Shown here: piece after piece, positions 18,103 to 26,295 of the stretch
How positions within the stretch are numbered: position 1 is the stretch's first letter
How the letters are laid out: each line of letters begins with the position of its first letter
Notes under the pieces: generated by a model
Told to the model about the DNA's origin: nothing
The model's input: the letters and a program-made list of their open reading frames with translations, nothing else
Databases searched by the model: none
Origin: Mesorhizobium sp. B1-1-8
GTDB taxonomy: Bacteria > Pseudomonadota > Alphaproteobacteria > Rhizobiales > Rhizobiaceae
Assembly: GCF_006442795.2 (NCBI RefSeq)
Contig: NZ_CP083957.1
Location: 1 to 64,000 of the forward strand
Reading direction: 5' to 3'
DNA length: 64,000 bases
Translations under genes and position numbers: made by a program

Positions 18103-18520
18103 CTAAGACCGCAATGCCGGCCTGTGGCCCCGCACTATAGCCCATTCATGCCAGATCAGCACCATCACGATGGCGTCGAAGATGGTCAGCACCAAGAGCC
18201 CGGCAGAATGCGTGTAGCAATAGCGATAGACCTGGTAGATGATGAACGCTGCCAATGCCGCCAGCGAAGCTGGATACGACCACAGCTTGCCGCGCAAAAG
18301 CCCGACGACCAAAAGCAGCTTTATCAGGCCGTGGCTGAGTAGATAGAAGGCGTAGAACTCCTTGCATTAACCCATGATGCAATCGCGTCTGTGGTGACGA
18401 GATAGAGCCGGACACCGCCAAGGCATTCGATCAGGGCGTGCGCACCCTTGAGCTAGAGGCTGACTTCAAAAATCTGATGGATGTGGCGTTCGTCGACTGG
18501 TCTCACAAAATTCACCTCGC
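18103..18520 (-). pseudogene. DUF2127 membrane protein, broken
   Basis: Read right to left, the frame begins IHQIFEVSL, hits a TAG, continues LKGAHALIECLGGVRLYLVT and TDAIASWVN, then jumps frame into KEFYAFYLLSHGLIKLLLVV and GLLRGKLWSYPASLAAL to a normal end. That is the DUF2127 layout (four helices) with one nonsense codon and a deletion of the loop between helices 1 and 2. The remaining 69-codon open frame from 18312 is only the C-terminal half. Confidence 0.6.
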
Positions 18521-18552
18521 GATTCACAACCTCGGCTGGACACGGGTCGGAG

Positions 18553-18810
18553 CTATTTGGCCGGTTGGATGCTCGAGGCGGCGAGCTTTCCGGCGTTGGT
18601 CGAGTAGGTGACGGTGACCTTCTCGCCGACCTTCAGCGTCTCGGCTTCGATGCCTTCCGGCAAGGTGAATGTCTTGCCGTCGGACATGGTGATCGAATCG
18701 CCTTTCTTGTCGATGCTGGCGATGGTGCCGGCGGCCGCCTTGGCGTAGGCGCCGGTGGCGGATGCGATTGCCAGGATCGTGGCAGCAGCGATAACTGATT
18801 TCTTCTTCAT
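18553..18810 (-). CDS. DUF1344 small secreted protein
   Basis: An 85-residue precursor with a signal peptide (KKKSVIAAATILAIASATGAYA, cleavage near AYA-KA). The mature domain has the DUF1344 pattern AAGTIASIDKKGDSITMSDG, then TFTLPEGIEAETLKVGEKVT, a small beta-barrel of unknown role. It is intact, although the DUF2127 and PAP2 genes next to it are broken. Confidence 0.8.
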   Translation of the reverse strand: MKKKSVIAAATILAIASATGAYAKAAAGTIASIDKKGDSITMSDGKTFTLPEGIEAETLKVGEKVTVTYSTNAGKLAASSIQPAK

Positions 18811-18975
18811 CTTTGTTTCCGTTCTGGTTTCGCGGCATTACCCCGGGCTGCTCAGGATCGATCCGGATTTGCCGGATCGTGGCCTCCCCTCCGCAGCGGG
18901 AACGGAGATGACCTTAGGCTCCGGAGTTTTCGATCGGCTGGCCGCGATCTTACAAATGCGTAAGGCTGCGGGCCG

Positions 18976-21636
18976 TCACAGGTCGCGCAACTGCTCGGCG
19001 ACCAGCCCCGACGAAGGCCTGGCCGAAAGCACCGCCGCGGCGACTGAGGCCACGACCAGGCCGAGCACGATCGCCAGATACAGCCATGGGACCGAAAGCG
19101 TCTCCGGCGGCGGGTCGAAGACGCCGGTCAGGAGTTTCACCAGCATCCATGCGGTGAGGAGGCCCGACGGCAGGCCAAAGATCAGCCCGCCAAGAATGAT
19201 GACGAGACCTTCGCCCCACAAGAAGGCCGCCAGCTGCGACGGCCTGGCGCCGATGGCGCCAAGTATTGCAAAGGGCCGGCGGCGTTCGGCGAAGCCCAAT
19301 GCCAGCACGAGGCCGGCGGCAGCGGCGCCCATCACGACCGAAAAGCCGAGTTCGATCCGCGTCAGCCCGCCAAGGTCGACCGCTGTCAGGCTCGATCCGA
19401 TGAGATGGGCCGCCTGACCGATATCGCTGACCTTCAGCGCAGGATCGAAGGAGAGCACCGAAGCTGTCTGCCGCGCCAGCGCGGTCGGGTCGCCCTTGGC
19501 CCGCATCAGGACATATTCGGACGCGTTCGACCCAGTCATGCGCGCCACATAGGCGGCATTGGCGACAAGAAAGGAATCCTTCGGCGCCGTCGGAAATTCA
19601 CGCGCGATGCCGATGAACTTGAAGGCGACCGGATGGTACTGATGATCCCTCGCATCGATCAGCCGCAGATTGATCGTATCGCCCGGCTGGAGCTGGAAAT
19701 CGTTCACCGTTTCTTGCGACACCAGCACGCCGTCGGGCGTGGCGGCAAGCTGGCCGAGCGTGGCGGCCGCGCCGGCGCCGCTGAAATAGGCGTCGGAAAG
19801 ATTGGTGGCGCGCCCGATATTTGCGGGGTCGATGCCGTAAAGGTCCTGCAGGTCGGCGCCGACATAGGCGAAGCGATGCTGCATCGGCTCGACCGCAGCC
19901 GCATCGGTCAGCGTAGTCAGCGCCGCAACATGTGCTCCGGCCGGCCTGTCGGATGTGCCGAACACGGTGACATCGGAGCCATTGGTCAACTCGGCGTCGA
20001 TGCGGGCCTGGGCATTGTAGGTCATGTTGAAGATCGCCGTCGACGTGGCGAAGGAGATGGCCAGCGCCGTCATGGCGATGCCGATCGTCAGGCGCCAGGG
20101 CTGCCTCGACAAGGCGGCGGACACCACAGGCGCCAGCGGCCCCGATACGGGGGCCATGATCGCCCGCAACAGCCCGCCGTTGCGCGCGATCACCATGCCC
20201 GACAGCCTGATCGTCAACAGCGCCATGCCCAGCCAGAACAACGCGGGCGCGATGAAGGCCTTGTAGTCGACAGAGGTCGCGGCGACGCCTTCGGGCGCCA
20301 ACACGATCTGATATCCGGTACTGGCCGACTGCCAGAAGAGCAACCCCGAGCAAGCGAGAAGCAGCACATCCAGCCACAGCCGCTGCCAGAGCGATGTCGC
20401 GGTGGGCCCGACGACATGCCGCGCCTCCGCAACGGTGGTCCGACGGGCATCGCGCCAGGCCGGAAACAGCAAGGCGCTGAAACCCAGCGCCAGCCCGAAC
20501 AGCGCCACGAGAAGCAGGGGGCGATCGATCATGGCTGAAATCGACCGCGAACCTGGCGCGCCAGCAGGTCCAAACAGCCATGCCCCTGCCAGGCCAAGGA
20601 CGGTTCCGGCGACGGCGACGAGCGCTGCCTCGACAGCCGACAGGTACAAGACCGCTTGCGTGGTGGCGCCGCGCACGCGCAGCAGTGCGTGTTCCATCCG
20701 CCGCCGCGCCGCACCGGAGAACGTCACCGCGAAGGTAAGTGCCATGGCCAGCGCGATGCCAGGCAATCCCAGGAAGAGGAACAGAACCGAGGCGTAGAGC
20801 GAGTCCTCGCGGACCGCGCCGAGGCGTGAGCCGAGACTGTCCGCGACCAGAGCCTGGCCGACGGTTCTTGCCTCGAGGTTCCGCTGCGCGCCGGTGACGA
20901 AGGTGTAGGCCGCGACGGGGTCGGCCGGCAGTGCGTCATGGGCAAGCCGCGCATGCCATTGCAGACGGACCGTGTCGGGGCGCTGCCTCATCTGCGGCTC
21001 GAAGAGTCGTTGCCAGTCCTGCAGCGGCAGCACCAGCACATTGTCGGGAGGCGCCTGCGGCGCGGCCTGGGCCGGCAGGCCGACGGCCTGGAACAGCGAA
21101 TCCGCGTCGGGAAGATCGACCACACCCGTAATCCTGACCGTCGCCGGCGGCAGACCTGTCGGTTTGATCGAAACCGTGTCGCCGGGCTGGACATGGAGGT
21201 TGGCCGCCGTCTGCTGCGCGATGAGGACGCCATCACTGCCGCCTGACAGCAAACGGATCTCGGCCGGGAAATCAGCGGAATAGCCGCAGTCGAAGGCAAC
21301 GACCTGGCCCGGTCCGGTGGTTTGCGTCGTGCCGCCGGTCGAGGCTTCGAAGCCCGCCACGTCGGCGTAGCGGACACCGTGGACGGCCTTGACCGGCACG
21401 GCCTCGGTAATCGCCTTACGGACGGATTCCGGATCGGCGCCGGAAATCACCTGCACCTGCCAATCGATCGGGACGGCGCCGATGGCGCGGGAGGTCATCG
21501 AAGCGCTTGCCTGGACCAGAAAAAGCGTCATCGCCGCAAGCAGCGCGACGGTCAACGCAACACCCACGGTGGCTCCTGCCACGCGCAGAAAGCGCCTTGC
21601 CAGAATGCCTCGCATCCAGAGCCACGCCATCATCAT
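18976..21636 (-). CDS. FtsX-family ABC permease (MacB/LolC-type double-domain)
   Basis: About 886 residues from the ATG at 21636, which overlaps the stop of the ATPase gene by four bases. There are two FtsX units: an N-terminal helix (VALTVALLAAMTLFLVQ), a large periplasmic region, three helices around residues 300-420, then a linker, a second periplasmic region and three C-terminal helices (about 770-880). Such permeases do not move substrate through a pore; they couple cytosolic ATPase motion to extracytoplasmic work, such as lipoprotein extraction or export from the periplasm. It is the last gene of a four-gene leftward operon. Confidence 0.82.
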   Translation of the reverse strand: MMMAWLWMRGILARRFLRVAGATVGVALTVALLAAMTLFLVQASASMTSRAIGAVPIDWQVQVISGADPESVRKAITEAVPVKAVHGVRYADVAGFEASTGGTTQTTGPGQVVAFDCGYSADFPAEIRLLSGGSDGVLIAQQTAANLHVQPGDTVSIKPTGLPPATVRITGVVDLPDADSLFQAVGLPAQAAPQAPPDNVLVLPLQDWQRLFEPQMRQRPDTVRLQWHARLAHDALPADPVAAYTFVTGAQRNLEARTVGQALVADSLGSRLGAVREDSLYASVLFLFLGLPGIALAMALTFAVTFSGAARRRMEHALLRVRGATTQAVLYLSAVEAALVAVAGTVLGLAGAWLFGPAGAPGSRSISAMIDRPLLLVALFGLALGFSALLFPAWRDARRTTVAEARHVVGPTATSLWQRLWLDVLLLACSGLLFWQSASTGYQIVLAPEGVAATSVDYKAFIAPALFWLGMALLTIRLSGMVIARNGGLLRAIMAPVSGPLAPVVSAALSRQPWRLTIGIAMTALAISFATSTAIFNMTYNAQARIDAELTNGSDVTVFGTSDRPAGAHVAALTTLTDAAAVEPMQHRFAYVGADLQDLYGIDPANIGRATNLSDAYFSGAGAAATLGQLAATPDGVLVSQETVNDFQLQPGDTINLRLIDARDHQYHPVAFKFIGIAREFPTAPKDSFLVANAAYVARMTGSNASEYVLMRAKGDPTALARQTASVLSFDPALKVSDIGQAAHLIGSSLTAVDLGGLTRIELGFSVVMGAAAAGLVLALGFAERRRPFAILGAIGARPSQLAAFLWGEGLVIILGGLIFGLPSGLLTAWMLVKLLTGVFDPPPETLSVPWLYLAIVLGLVVASVAAAVLSARPSSGLVAEQLRDL

Positions 21637-22301
21637 GCCGCCTCGTGCCTTGGCCATTCCGAGACAAGCTGGCCATGGTCCATCGTCCATCTGGTTGCCA
21701 TCCGGGCGGCCACCGCCTCGTCATGGGTCGCCACGACGAGCGCCGTGTCAGTGCCTTCCAGCTGCTCCAGGACGGTGTCGAAGAAGAATTGCGCCGTGAT
21801 GCTGTCGAGCTGGCCGGTCGGTTCGTCCGCGAGAACCAGTTTTGGCCGCATGACGAGCGCGCGGGCCATGGCTATGCGCTGTGACTGTCCGCCGGACAAT
21901 TCCTCGGGCAATTTGTCGGCAAGCTCGCCGAGGCCGAAAGAGTCGAGCAAGGCTCTTGCGTTGGCGCCCGCGGCTAAGTGCTCGCCGGCCAGCAGCAGCG
22001 GCAGGGTCACATTCTGAATGGCGGTCAAAGCGGGGAACAGGCTCGGAGACTGGAATACCAGTCCGACATGGCGTGGCCTCAGTTCGTCGAACTGGCCAAG
22101 TCCCGGCCATTCGATGCTGCCGGTCGTCGGCCTGTCCAATCCGCCAAGAATATGCAGCAAGGTCGTCTTGCCGCTGCCGGACGGCCCCACCACGGCAATG
22201 CGCGTGCCGGCCGAAATCGTGCAGTAGACGCTGCGCAGGGCCACGACCCCGCGCTGAAAATCGCGGCCGATCCCGCGGCCGACAACGATCGGGTCACTCA
22301 C
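21633..22301 (-). CDS. ABC ATPase, LolD/MacB type (second of two)
   Basis: A 222-residue ATPase with Walker A GPSGSGKTT, Q-loop FQSPSLF, signature LSGGQSQR, Walker B LVLADEPTGQLD and the H-loop ATHDEA. All catalytic elements are intact. It overlaps the upstream ATPase by 8 bp and the permease by 4 bp, so stoichiometric production with both is expected. Confidence 0.88.
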   Translation of the reverse strand: MSDPIVVGRGIGRDFQRGVVALRSVYCTISAGTRIAVVGPSGSGKTTLLHILGGLDRPTTGSIEWPGLGQFDELRPRHVGLVFQSPSLFPALTAIQNVTLPLLLAGEHLAAGANARALLDSFGLGELADKLPEELSGGQSQRIAMARALVMRPKLVLADEPTGQLDSITAQFFFDTVLEQLEGTDTALVVATHDEAVAARMATRWTMDHGQLVSEWPRHEAA

Positions 22302-22956
22302 TGTCGATTCTCCCGTCCTTCAAGCTGATGATGCGGTCGGCCTTGAAGGCAACCGCCTTGCTGTGGGTGGCGATGAGCGTTGTCAGGCCGCCCCGACGGC
22401 GCGCCTCGAAATGGGCGATCAGGCGGATTTCGGTGTCGCGGTCGACTTCGGCCGTTGGCTCGTCGGCGACCAGGATAGGCGGATCCGCCGCGAGGGCCAC
22501 CGCAAGGCCGGCACGAGCCGCCTCGCCGCCGGAAAGCTCGGTCGGGAATGCCCAGGCCCGATGCAGGAGATCGACGCTTTCAAGCAGGACGCCAATTCGC
22601 GTCTCGTCCGGCTTTCGCGCCAGCTGCATCTGCAGCCGCAGATTCTGCTCCACCGTGAGATGACCGAACAGGTTCCCGGATTGCAGCATTATGCCGAAAC
22701 TGGCGGCGCGAATGCGCGTGCGCTCGGTCTCCGGCCTGCGGGTCAGGCGTCTGCCGCCGACCTCGACATGGCCGCCATCCGGCTCGTCCAGCCCTGTCAC
22801 GCAGGCCAGAAGCGTCGATTTTCCGCTTCCGGAGGGTCCCACAAGAGCGACGATCTCGCCCGCCGACAGATGAAAGCTGACGCCACGCAGCGCCGCAGTC
22901 TCGTCGTCGCCTATGTGGAAGAACCGGTACAGCTCATGCACTTCCAGCGCGTGCAT
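22294..22956 (-). CDS. ABC ATPase, LolD/MacB type (first of two)
   Basis: A 220-residue ATPase with Walker A GPSGSGKST and Walker B ILVADEPTAEVD. The signature region reads ELSGGEAARAGLA instead of LSGGQQQR, and the H-loop is ATHSKA. The atypical LSGGEAAR suggests a specialised partner in an asymmetric ATPase heterodimer, with the neighbouring LSGGQSQR protein as the canonical half. It starts two bases after the stop of the secreted-protein gene. Confidence 0.85.
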   Translation of the reverse strand: MHALEVHELYRFFHIGDDETAALRGVSFHLSAGEIVALVGPSGSGKSTLLACVTGLDEPDGGHVEVGGRRLTRRPETERTRIRAASFGIMLQSGNLFGHLTVEQNLRLQMQLARKPDETRIGVLLESVDLLHRAWAFPTELSGGEAARAGLAVALAADPPILVADEPTAEVDRDTEIRLIAHFEARRRGGLTTLIATHSKAVAFKADRIISLKDGRIDSE

Positions 22957-22957
22957 G

Positions 22958-23560
22958 TCATTTCCACTGGAATGAGTTGGACATCAGCTGCCATTGATCG
23001 ACATTGTCGGCGCCCTTGGGTGCGTAAAGCTCCAGCGTGACGAGCTTGCCGTCTTTGAAATAGAGGTAGCGTTCGTTTTCGAGGCGCACCTGCTTGTTGG
23101 TCACGGCGTTCGGTTCGGAGTTGGAGGTATAGACGATGCGGATCGCCGGACCGGCGGGCAGCTTTATCTGCTTGACCCCGGTCACCCGCACGGCCCGTTG
23201 GCTGGCTTCCAGCTTCGGAACATAGTCCGCCTTGGCGCTGTCGAGGCTCGGCAAGGCATCCGCCTTGGCCACCGAGAGGACGACTCCATCGAGCTTGTCG
23301 ACAAAGCTTGCGCCGTCGGCGCGATCGGTCCGCGCCCATCCCTCCGGCACCTTCATGGTGAAGCCTTCCGGTGAGGCATAGTCGATGAAAACCTGGGTGT
23401 CGGGAATGTCGCCGGGCGGGTTCTTTTCGGCAGGAACCGCCTTTTCGGCGGCGACTGCCGGGCCGACGGCAAGGCTCAGGAGCGGACCTCCGAGGGCGAG
23501 GCCTGAGGCGAGCGACAGTATATGCAGGAGCCGGGTAAGTTTCTGAGTAAAAGCGATCAT
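22958..23560 (-). CDS. Secreted protein preceding the FtsX exporter
   Basis: About 200 residues from the ATG at 23560. It has a signal peptide (long hydrophobic stretch LLHILSLASGLALGGPLLSLAV, AVAAE cleavage), then a proline-rich linker and a single domain. The domain has the layout of PsbP/LpqN-like proteins: FIDYASPEGFTMKVPEGWAR, KLDGVVLSVAKAD, RIVYTSNSEPN and YLYFKDGKLVTLELYAPKG. It lacks a lipobox cysteine. Because it is directly coupled to the ABC genes, it is probably the periplasmic partner or substrate of the exporter; the role itself is unknown. Confidence 0.65.
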   Translation of the reverse strand: MIAFTQKLTRLLHILSLASGLALGGPLLSLAVGPAVAAEKAVPAEKNPPGDIPDTQVFIDYASPEGFTMKVPEGWARTDRADGASFVDKLDGVVLSVAKADALPSLDSAKADYVPKLEASQRAVRVTGVKQIKLPAGPAIRIVYTSNSEPNAVTNKQVRLENERYLYFKDGKLVTLELYAPKGADNVDQWQLMSNSFQWK

Positions 23561-23629
23561 GTCGTGCGGCCTTTCGGTGAGAACGGCAGGCCAACCACAA
23601 TGCCGCGTCAAGTTTACGGCCAGATCGCC

Positions 23630-23923
23630 TCATTCATACGGATTGGTAAGCTGAAAAACGCTTGCCTTCAGACGCCGGGCGACCTCGCCGCCGGAAAGCT
23701 GGCTACGACAGCCAGGCCGTTTGTCTTCGAGCGAAATGGTCGCGCCATGCAGGTCAGCTATCGCCCGCACCAGACTCAAGCCTAGGCCGCTACCAGGCGT
23801 CGAGCGGCTCGAATCCAGCCGGTAAAGCCGCTGAAACACCTCTTCGCGCTCTTCCGCCGGGATTCCTGGGCCATTGCCGCAGACGTGGTCGAGGATATGA
23901 TCGCCTTGCTGGTTTACTGACAA
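23630..23923 (-). pseudogene. Sensor histidine kinase C-terminal remnant
   Basis: Encodes only the second half of a HATPase_c domain: CGNGPGIPAEEREEVFQRLY (G1 and F boxes) and PGSGLGLSLVRAIADLHGA (G2 box). The upstream N-box, HisKA and sensor parts are absent. The end after EDKRPGC slips out of the usual frame. Together with the downstream exporter operon it suggests that a two-component system once controlled this block. Confidence 0.65.
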
Positions 23924-23974
23924 TTCGATGCGCCCTCACCGGTGGCCTCGCTGCCGCCTGCCCTCACGCCATAG

Positions 23975-24781
23975 TTAGTCGTTTTCGATCAGGATTTCAT
24001 CGGCCTCATCGCTAGCCTTCTTCAGCGTCATGTAAAGCACCAACGCAACGATGCAGCCGAGGAAGATCAGGCTGGTGAAGGTGGTGCCGAAGCCCAAACC
24101 GCCATATTCGACCGGCTGCGACAGCAGGTCGCCGAAGGAGGCGCCGAGTGGCCGGGTCAGGATATAGGAAAGCCAGAACGCAAGGATGCCATTCAGGCCG
24201 AGACGGAAATAGCCAAGGGCAATCAGCGCGACCACGCCGCCGAAGATCAGGCCGGTGGCGAGATAGCCCATGTCGAAGCGCTCGGCCACCAGGTCGCCGG
24301 CCGCGGTGCCGAGCGAAAACGTGAACAGGATAGCCAGCCAGTAGAAGATCTCGCGCCTGGTGGTGAAGATGGTGTGGATCGAAAGCGTCTTCTCGCTCAA
24401 ATACCAGACCGCGAACGTCAGAGCGAGCAGGATGGAAAAGACAATCGTCGTGGTTTCCAGCCTGACGCCGAAATTGTCGACGAGATTGTCGGTGACCAGG
24501 GTGCCGACGATGCTGATCAGCACCACCGCCAGCCAGTAGGCCCAAGGCACATAGCGCTTCTGCGCGAACTGAAGAACCAGGGCGGCGATCAGTACTCCGG
24601 TCATAATGAGCGAGGTGACGGTAAGGCCGAGGCCGAGATCGACGGCCAGATAATCGGCCGCCGTCTCGCCCATGGTCACCGCCATGACCTTGATCAGCCA
24701 GAAATCGACGGTGACGTCCGGTACCCGGTTGAGTGCCGACGCGACGGGCTTGTCGACCAGTAAGGTCATGGCGATATCCAT
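23975..24781 (-). CDS. DUF347-repeat membrane protein (COG4705 type)
   Basis: A 268-residue integral membrane protein with about eight helices. Repeats of the DUF347 pattern are visible: VTVDFWLIKVMAVTMGETAA DYLA near the N-terminus, then LSIHTIFTTRREIFYWLAIL, FTFSLGTAAGDLVAE and FWLSYILTRPLGASFGDLL. The recurring T-x-G-E/D-x-x-x-D/E motifs in helices are typical of this family, sometimes annotated as a manganese or metal-related transporter without proof. The alternative ATG at 24769 gives nearly the same protein. Confidence 0.8.
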   Translation of the reverse strand: MDIAMTLLVDKPVASALNRVPDVTVDFWLIKVMAVTMGETAADYLAVDLGLGLTVTSLIMTGVLIAALVLQFAQKRYVPWAYWLAVVLISIVGTLVTDNLVDNFGVRLETTTIVFSILLALTFAVWYLSEKTLSIHTIFTTRREIFYWLAILFTFSLGTAAGDLVAERFDMGYLATGLIFGGVVALIALGYFRLGLNGILAFWLSYILTRPLGASFGDLLSQPVEYGGLGFGTTFTSLIFLGCIVALVLYMTLKKASDEADEILIEND

Positions 24782-24798
24782 TCGGGTCTGTGCGGGAA

Positions 24799-25056
24799 CT
24801 ATTTGCCGAGGATCTTCATCGCCTGGACAAAGAAGTCGTCGGCGCGCTTGTCGTCGTCGGCGTTGCAGCGCTCGATGCCTTTTGTCTCCAGTTCCGACAC
24901 CTTGTTCTTGTCGGCATCGCCGAGCTTGGCTGCCGCTTCAGCAGCACGCAGGTCCTTTAACACGGTCTCGCAAGGCATCGGCGCGGCAAAGGCCGATGAG
25001 AGGGGATTGGTCACGGCAATTGCGGCAGTCGCCAGGGAAAGGATAGATCTGATCAT
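24799..25056 (-). CDS. Small secreted helical protein
   Basis: About 85 residues from the ATG at 25056. The signal peptide IRSILSLATAAIAVTNPLSS ends at AFAAP, followed by CETVLKDLRAAEAAAKLGDA and a C-terminal helix with a second cysteine (IERCNADDD). The two cysteines could form a disulfide that clasps a helical hairpin. It lies 17 bp upstream of the DUF347 gene on the same strand, as a probable two-gene unit. No family assigned. Confidence 0.6.
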   Translation of the reverse strand: MIRSILSLATAAIAVTNPLSSAFAAPMPCETVLKDLRAAEAAAKLGDADKNKVSELETKGIERCNADDDKRADDFFVQAMKILGK

Positions 25057-25242
25057 GGTAATTGTCCCGTTTTGAACCGGAGTCCGGCTGCACCTACCCA
25101 AGCCGCCTCAAATCTCGTGTGGCCGCGCAGAGAAGATTAGGCGGACCAATTCACCTCAGCCTGTCCGCCGCCTTACAAATTGGTAAGAAGTAAGGCCTGG
25201 CCCTCGCCATGTGCCGGCAGACGGGCTAGTGGACCCAGGCCC

Positions 25243-25508
25243 GCACGTCATTACGTCAACAAGGGCCTAGAACATCGGGGTTCCGCATCTTGCGAGAGAA
25301 GTTTGGGCTAGGTTCTATTGATGTCACGACTCGATGACGTCATCTCTGGCAGACGCGACAGCGTGCGCATGGCGCCCAGAACGCCAGCGGTTCCATAGTC
25401 ACCAAAGGGCTGTGGGACGCCTTCCACAATGTCGCATGTGGGCGTGATGGCCGAGTCGCTGGCGCAGCGCTCCCGGATCGCCCGCGAGGAACAGGACCGC
25501 TTCGCGCT
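25243..25508 (+). repeat. Long imperfect direct repeat, copy 2
   Basis: Second copy of the segment at 16935-17199: acyltransferase 3' end followed by a thiolase fragment. It lacks 13 bp (GGGCGCCCCATTT) after GATGACGT, but keeps the GTCACCAAAGGGC stretch missing from copy 1. Each copy therefore preserves sequence lost by the other, and both descend from a common longer ancestor. Confidence 0.8.
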
Positions 25509-25575
25509 GCGCTCGCAGGAGAAGGCGAATGCCGCGATCCGCTCGGACGGTTCGACGACTTCGACCTGCCGATCA
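25320..25575 (+). pseudogene. Thiolase internal fragment, copy 2
   Basis: The translation in shifting frames gives GVMAESLAQRSRIAREEQDR, then FALRSQEKANAAIRS, matching the thiolase middle region further than copy 1 does (the intact enzyme has FALRSQDNANAAIRAGRF). Frame breaks occur near 25,340 and 25,550. Confidence 0.65.
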
Positions 25576-25648
25576 CATCAAAATTGAGTACGGAATTCAC
25601 ACACCTGTCGCACTCTTCGCGCTTCGTGGCTTTCGAGGAGGAAAGTCC

Positions 25649-25927
25649 ATGTTGTATCCTGGTCAATCGTTGGAGCCGTGCGAAATCGGTTTGTTGTCTC
25701 GCGTCTGCCGAACCGTCTGCGAAGAATACGGTGTTTCACTTCAATCAGGAGAGGCGCAGCGTATAGCCTCACACCTGCTTCAGTTGTTTATGAATGGCCT
25801 GACAGGCGAGCATGAGCTTGTCGACGCCGGGCGAAACCGTTGGACAAGGCTGGAACTCCGTTTGCCACCGCTGAACGGCGGCACAACACCATCGGACATC
25901 GGTTCTCTGAGCCCGGAGGGCGCATAA
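25649..25927 (+). CDS. Conserved small hypothetical protein
   Basis: A 92-residue cytosolic protein with an excellent GAGGAGGAAAG ribosome-binding site before the ATG at 25649. The sequence LYPGQSLEPCEIGLLSRVCR, then VSLQSGEAQRIASHLLQLF and ELVDAGRNRW predicts two to three helices. I think I have seen similar short rhizobial proteins, but the function is unknown. It starts just after the second thiolase fragment. Confidence 0.55.
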   Translation: MLYPGQSLEPCEIGLLSRVCRTVCEEYGVSLQSGEAQRIASHLLQLFMNGLTGEHELVDAGRNRWTRLELRLPPLNGGTTPSDIGSLSPEGA

Positions 25928-26295
25928 AGCCACCGCCATGTTGCGCTGGCTCGCCGTCATTGCCTCAAACTTTGGCCCAGCTAGTCTAATCCCCTGATGA
26001 CTACGTCTCCCGCGCCCATAATTTGGACGAGCGAACGACGGCGGCCGCAAACGGTCGATCCACCGCCCCGCCTGATGGTCCTCTAGAGATGGAACCTTAT
26101 GCAGGCGGTGCGTTCTGCTGGAAGGCAGCCTTTCTGGCTGGCTTCGACCCAGACGGCTCTCTCAACGACGTTGGTCGCCAGAGGAAGTGGCCTTATTGGC
26201 CACCACGAACAACGCCGACTTCGGCCATGAAACCTGACGATACCCGCCCGGCGTCGCTCCCAGAATGGAAAGGCGCCGGACATGAGATCGCAGCC
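25928..26295. other. Intergenic, nothing recognised
   Basis: This stretch lies between the small hypothetical gene and the 3' end of the leftward livK-like gene. No gene, repeat or clear terminator was found. Confidence 0.4.
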
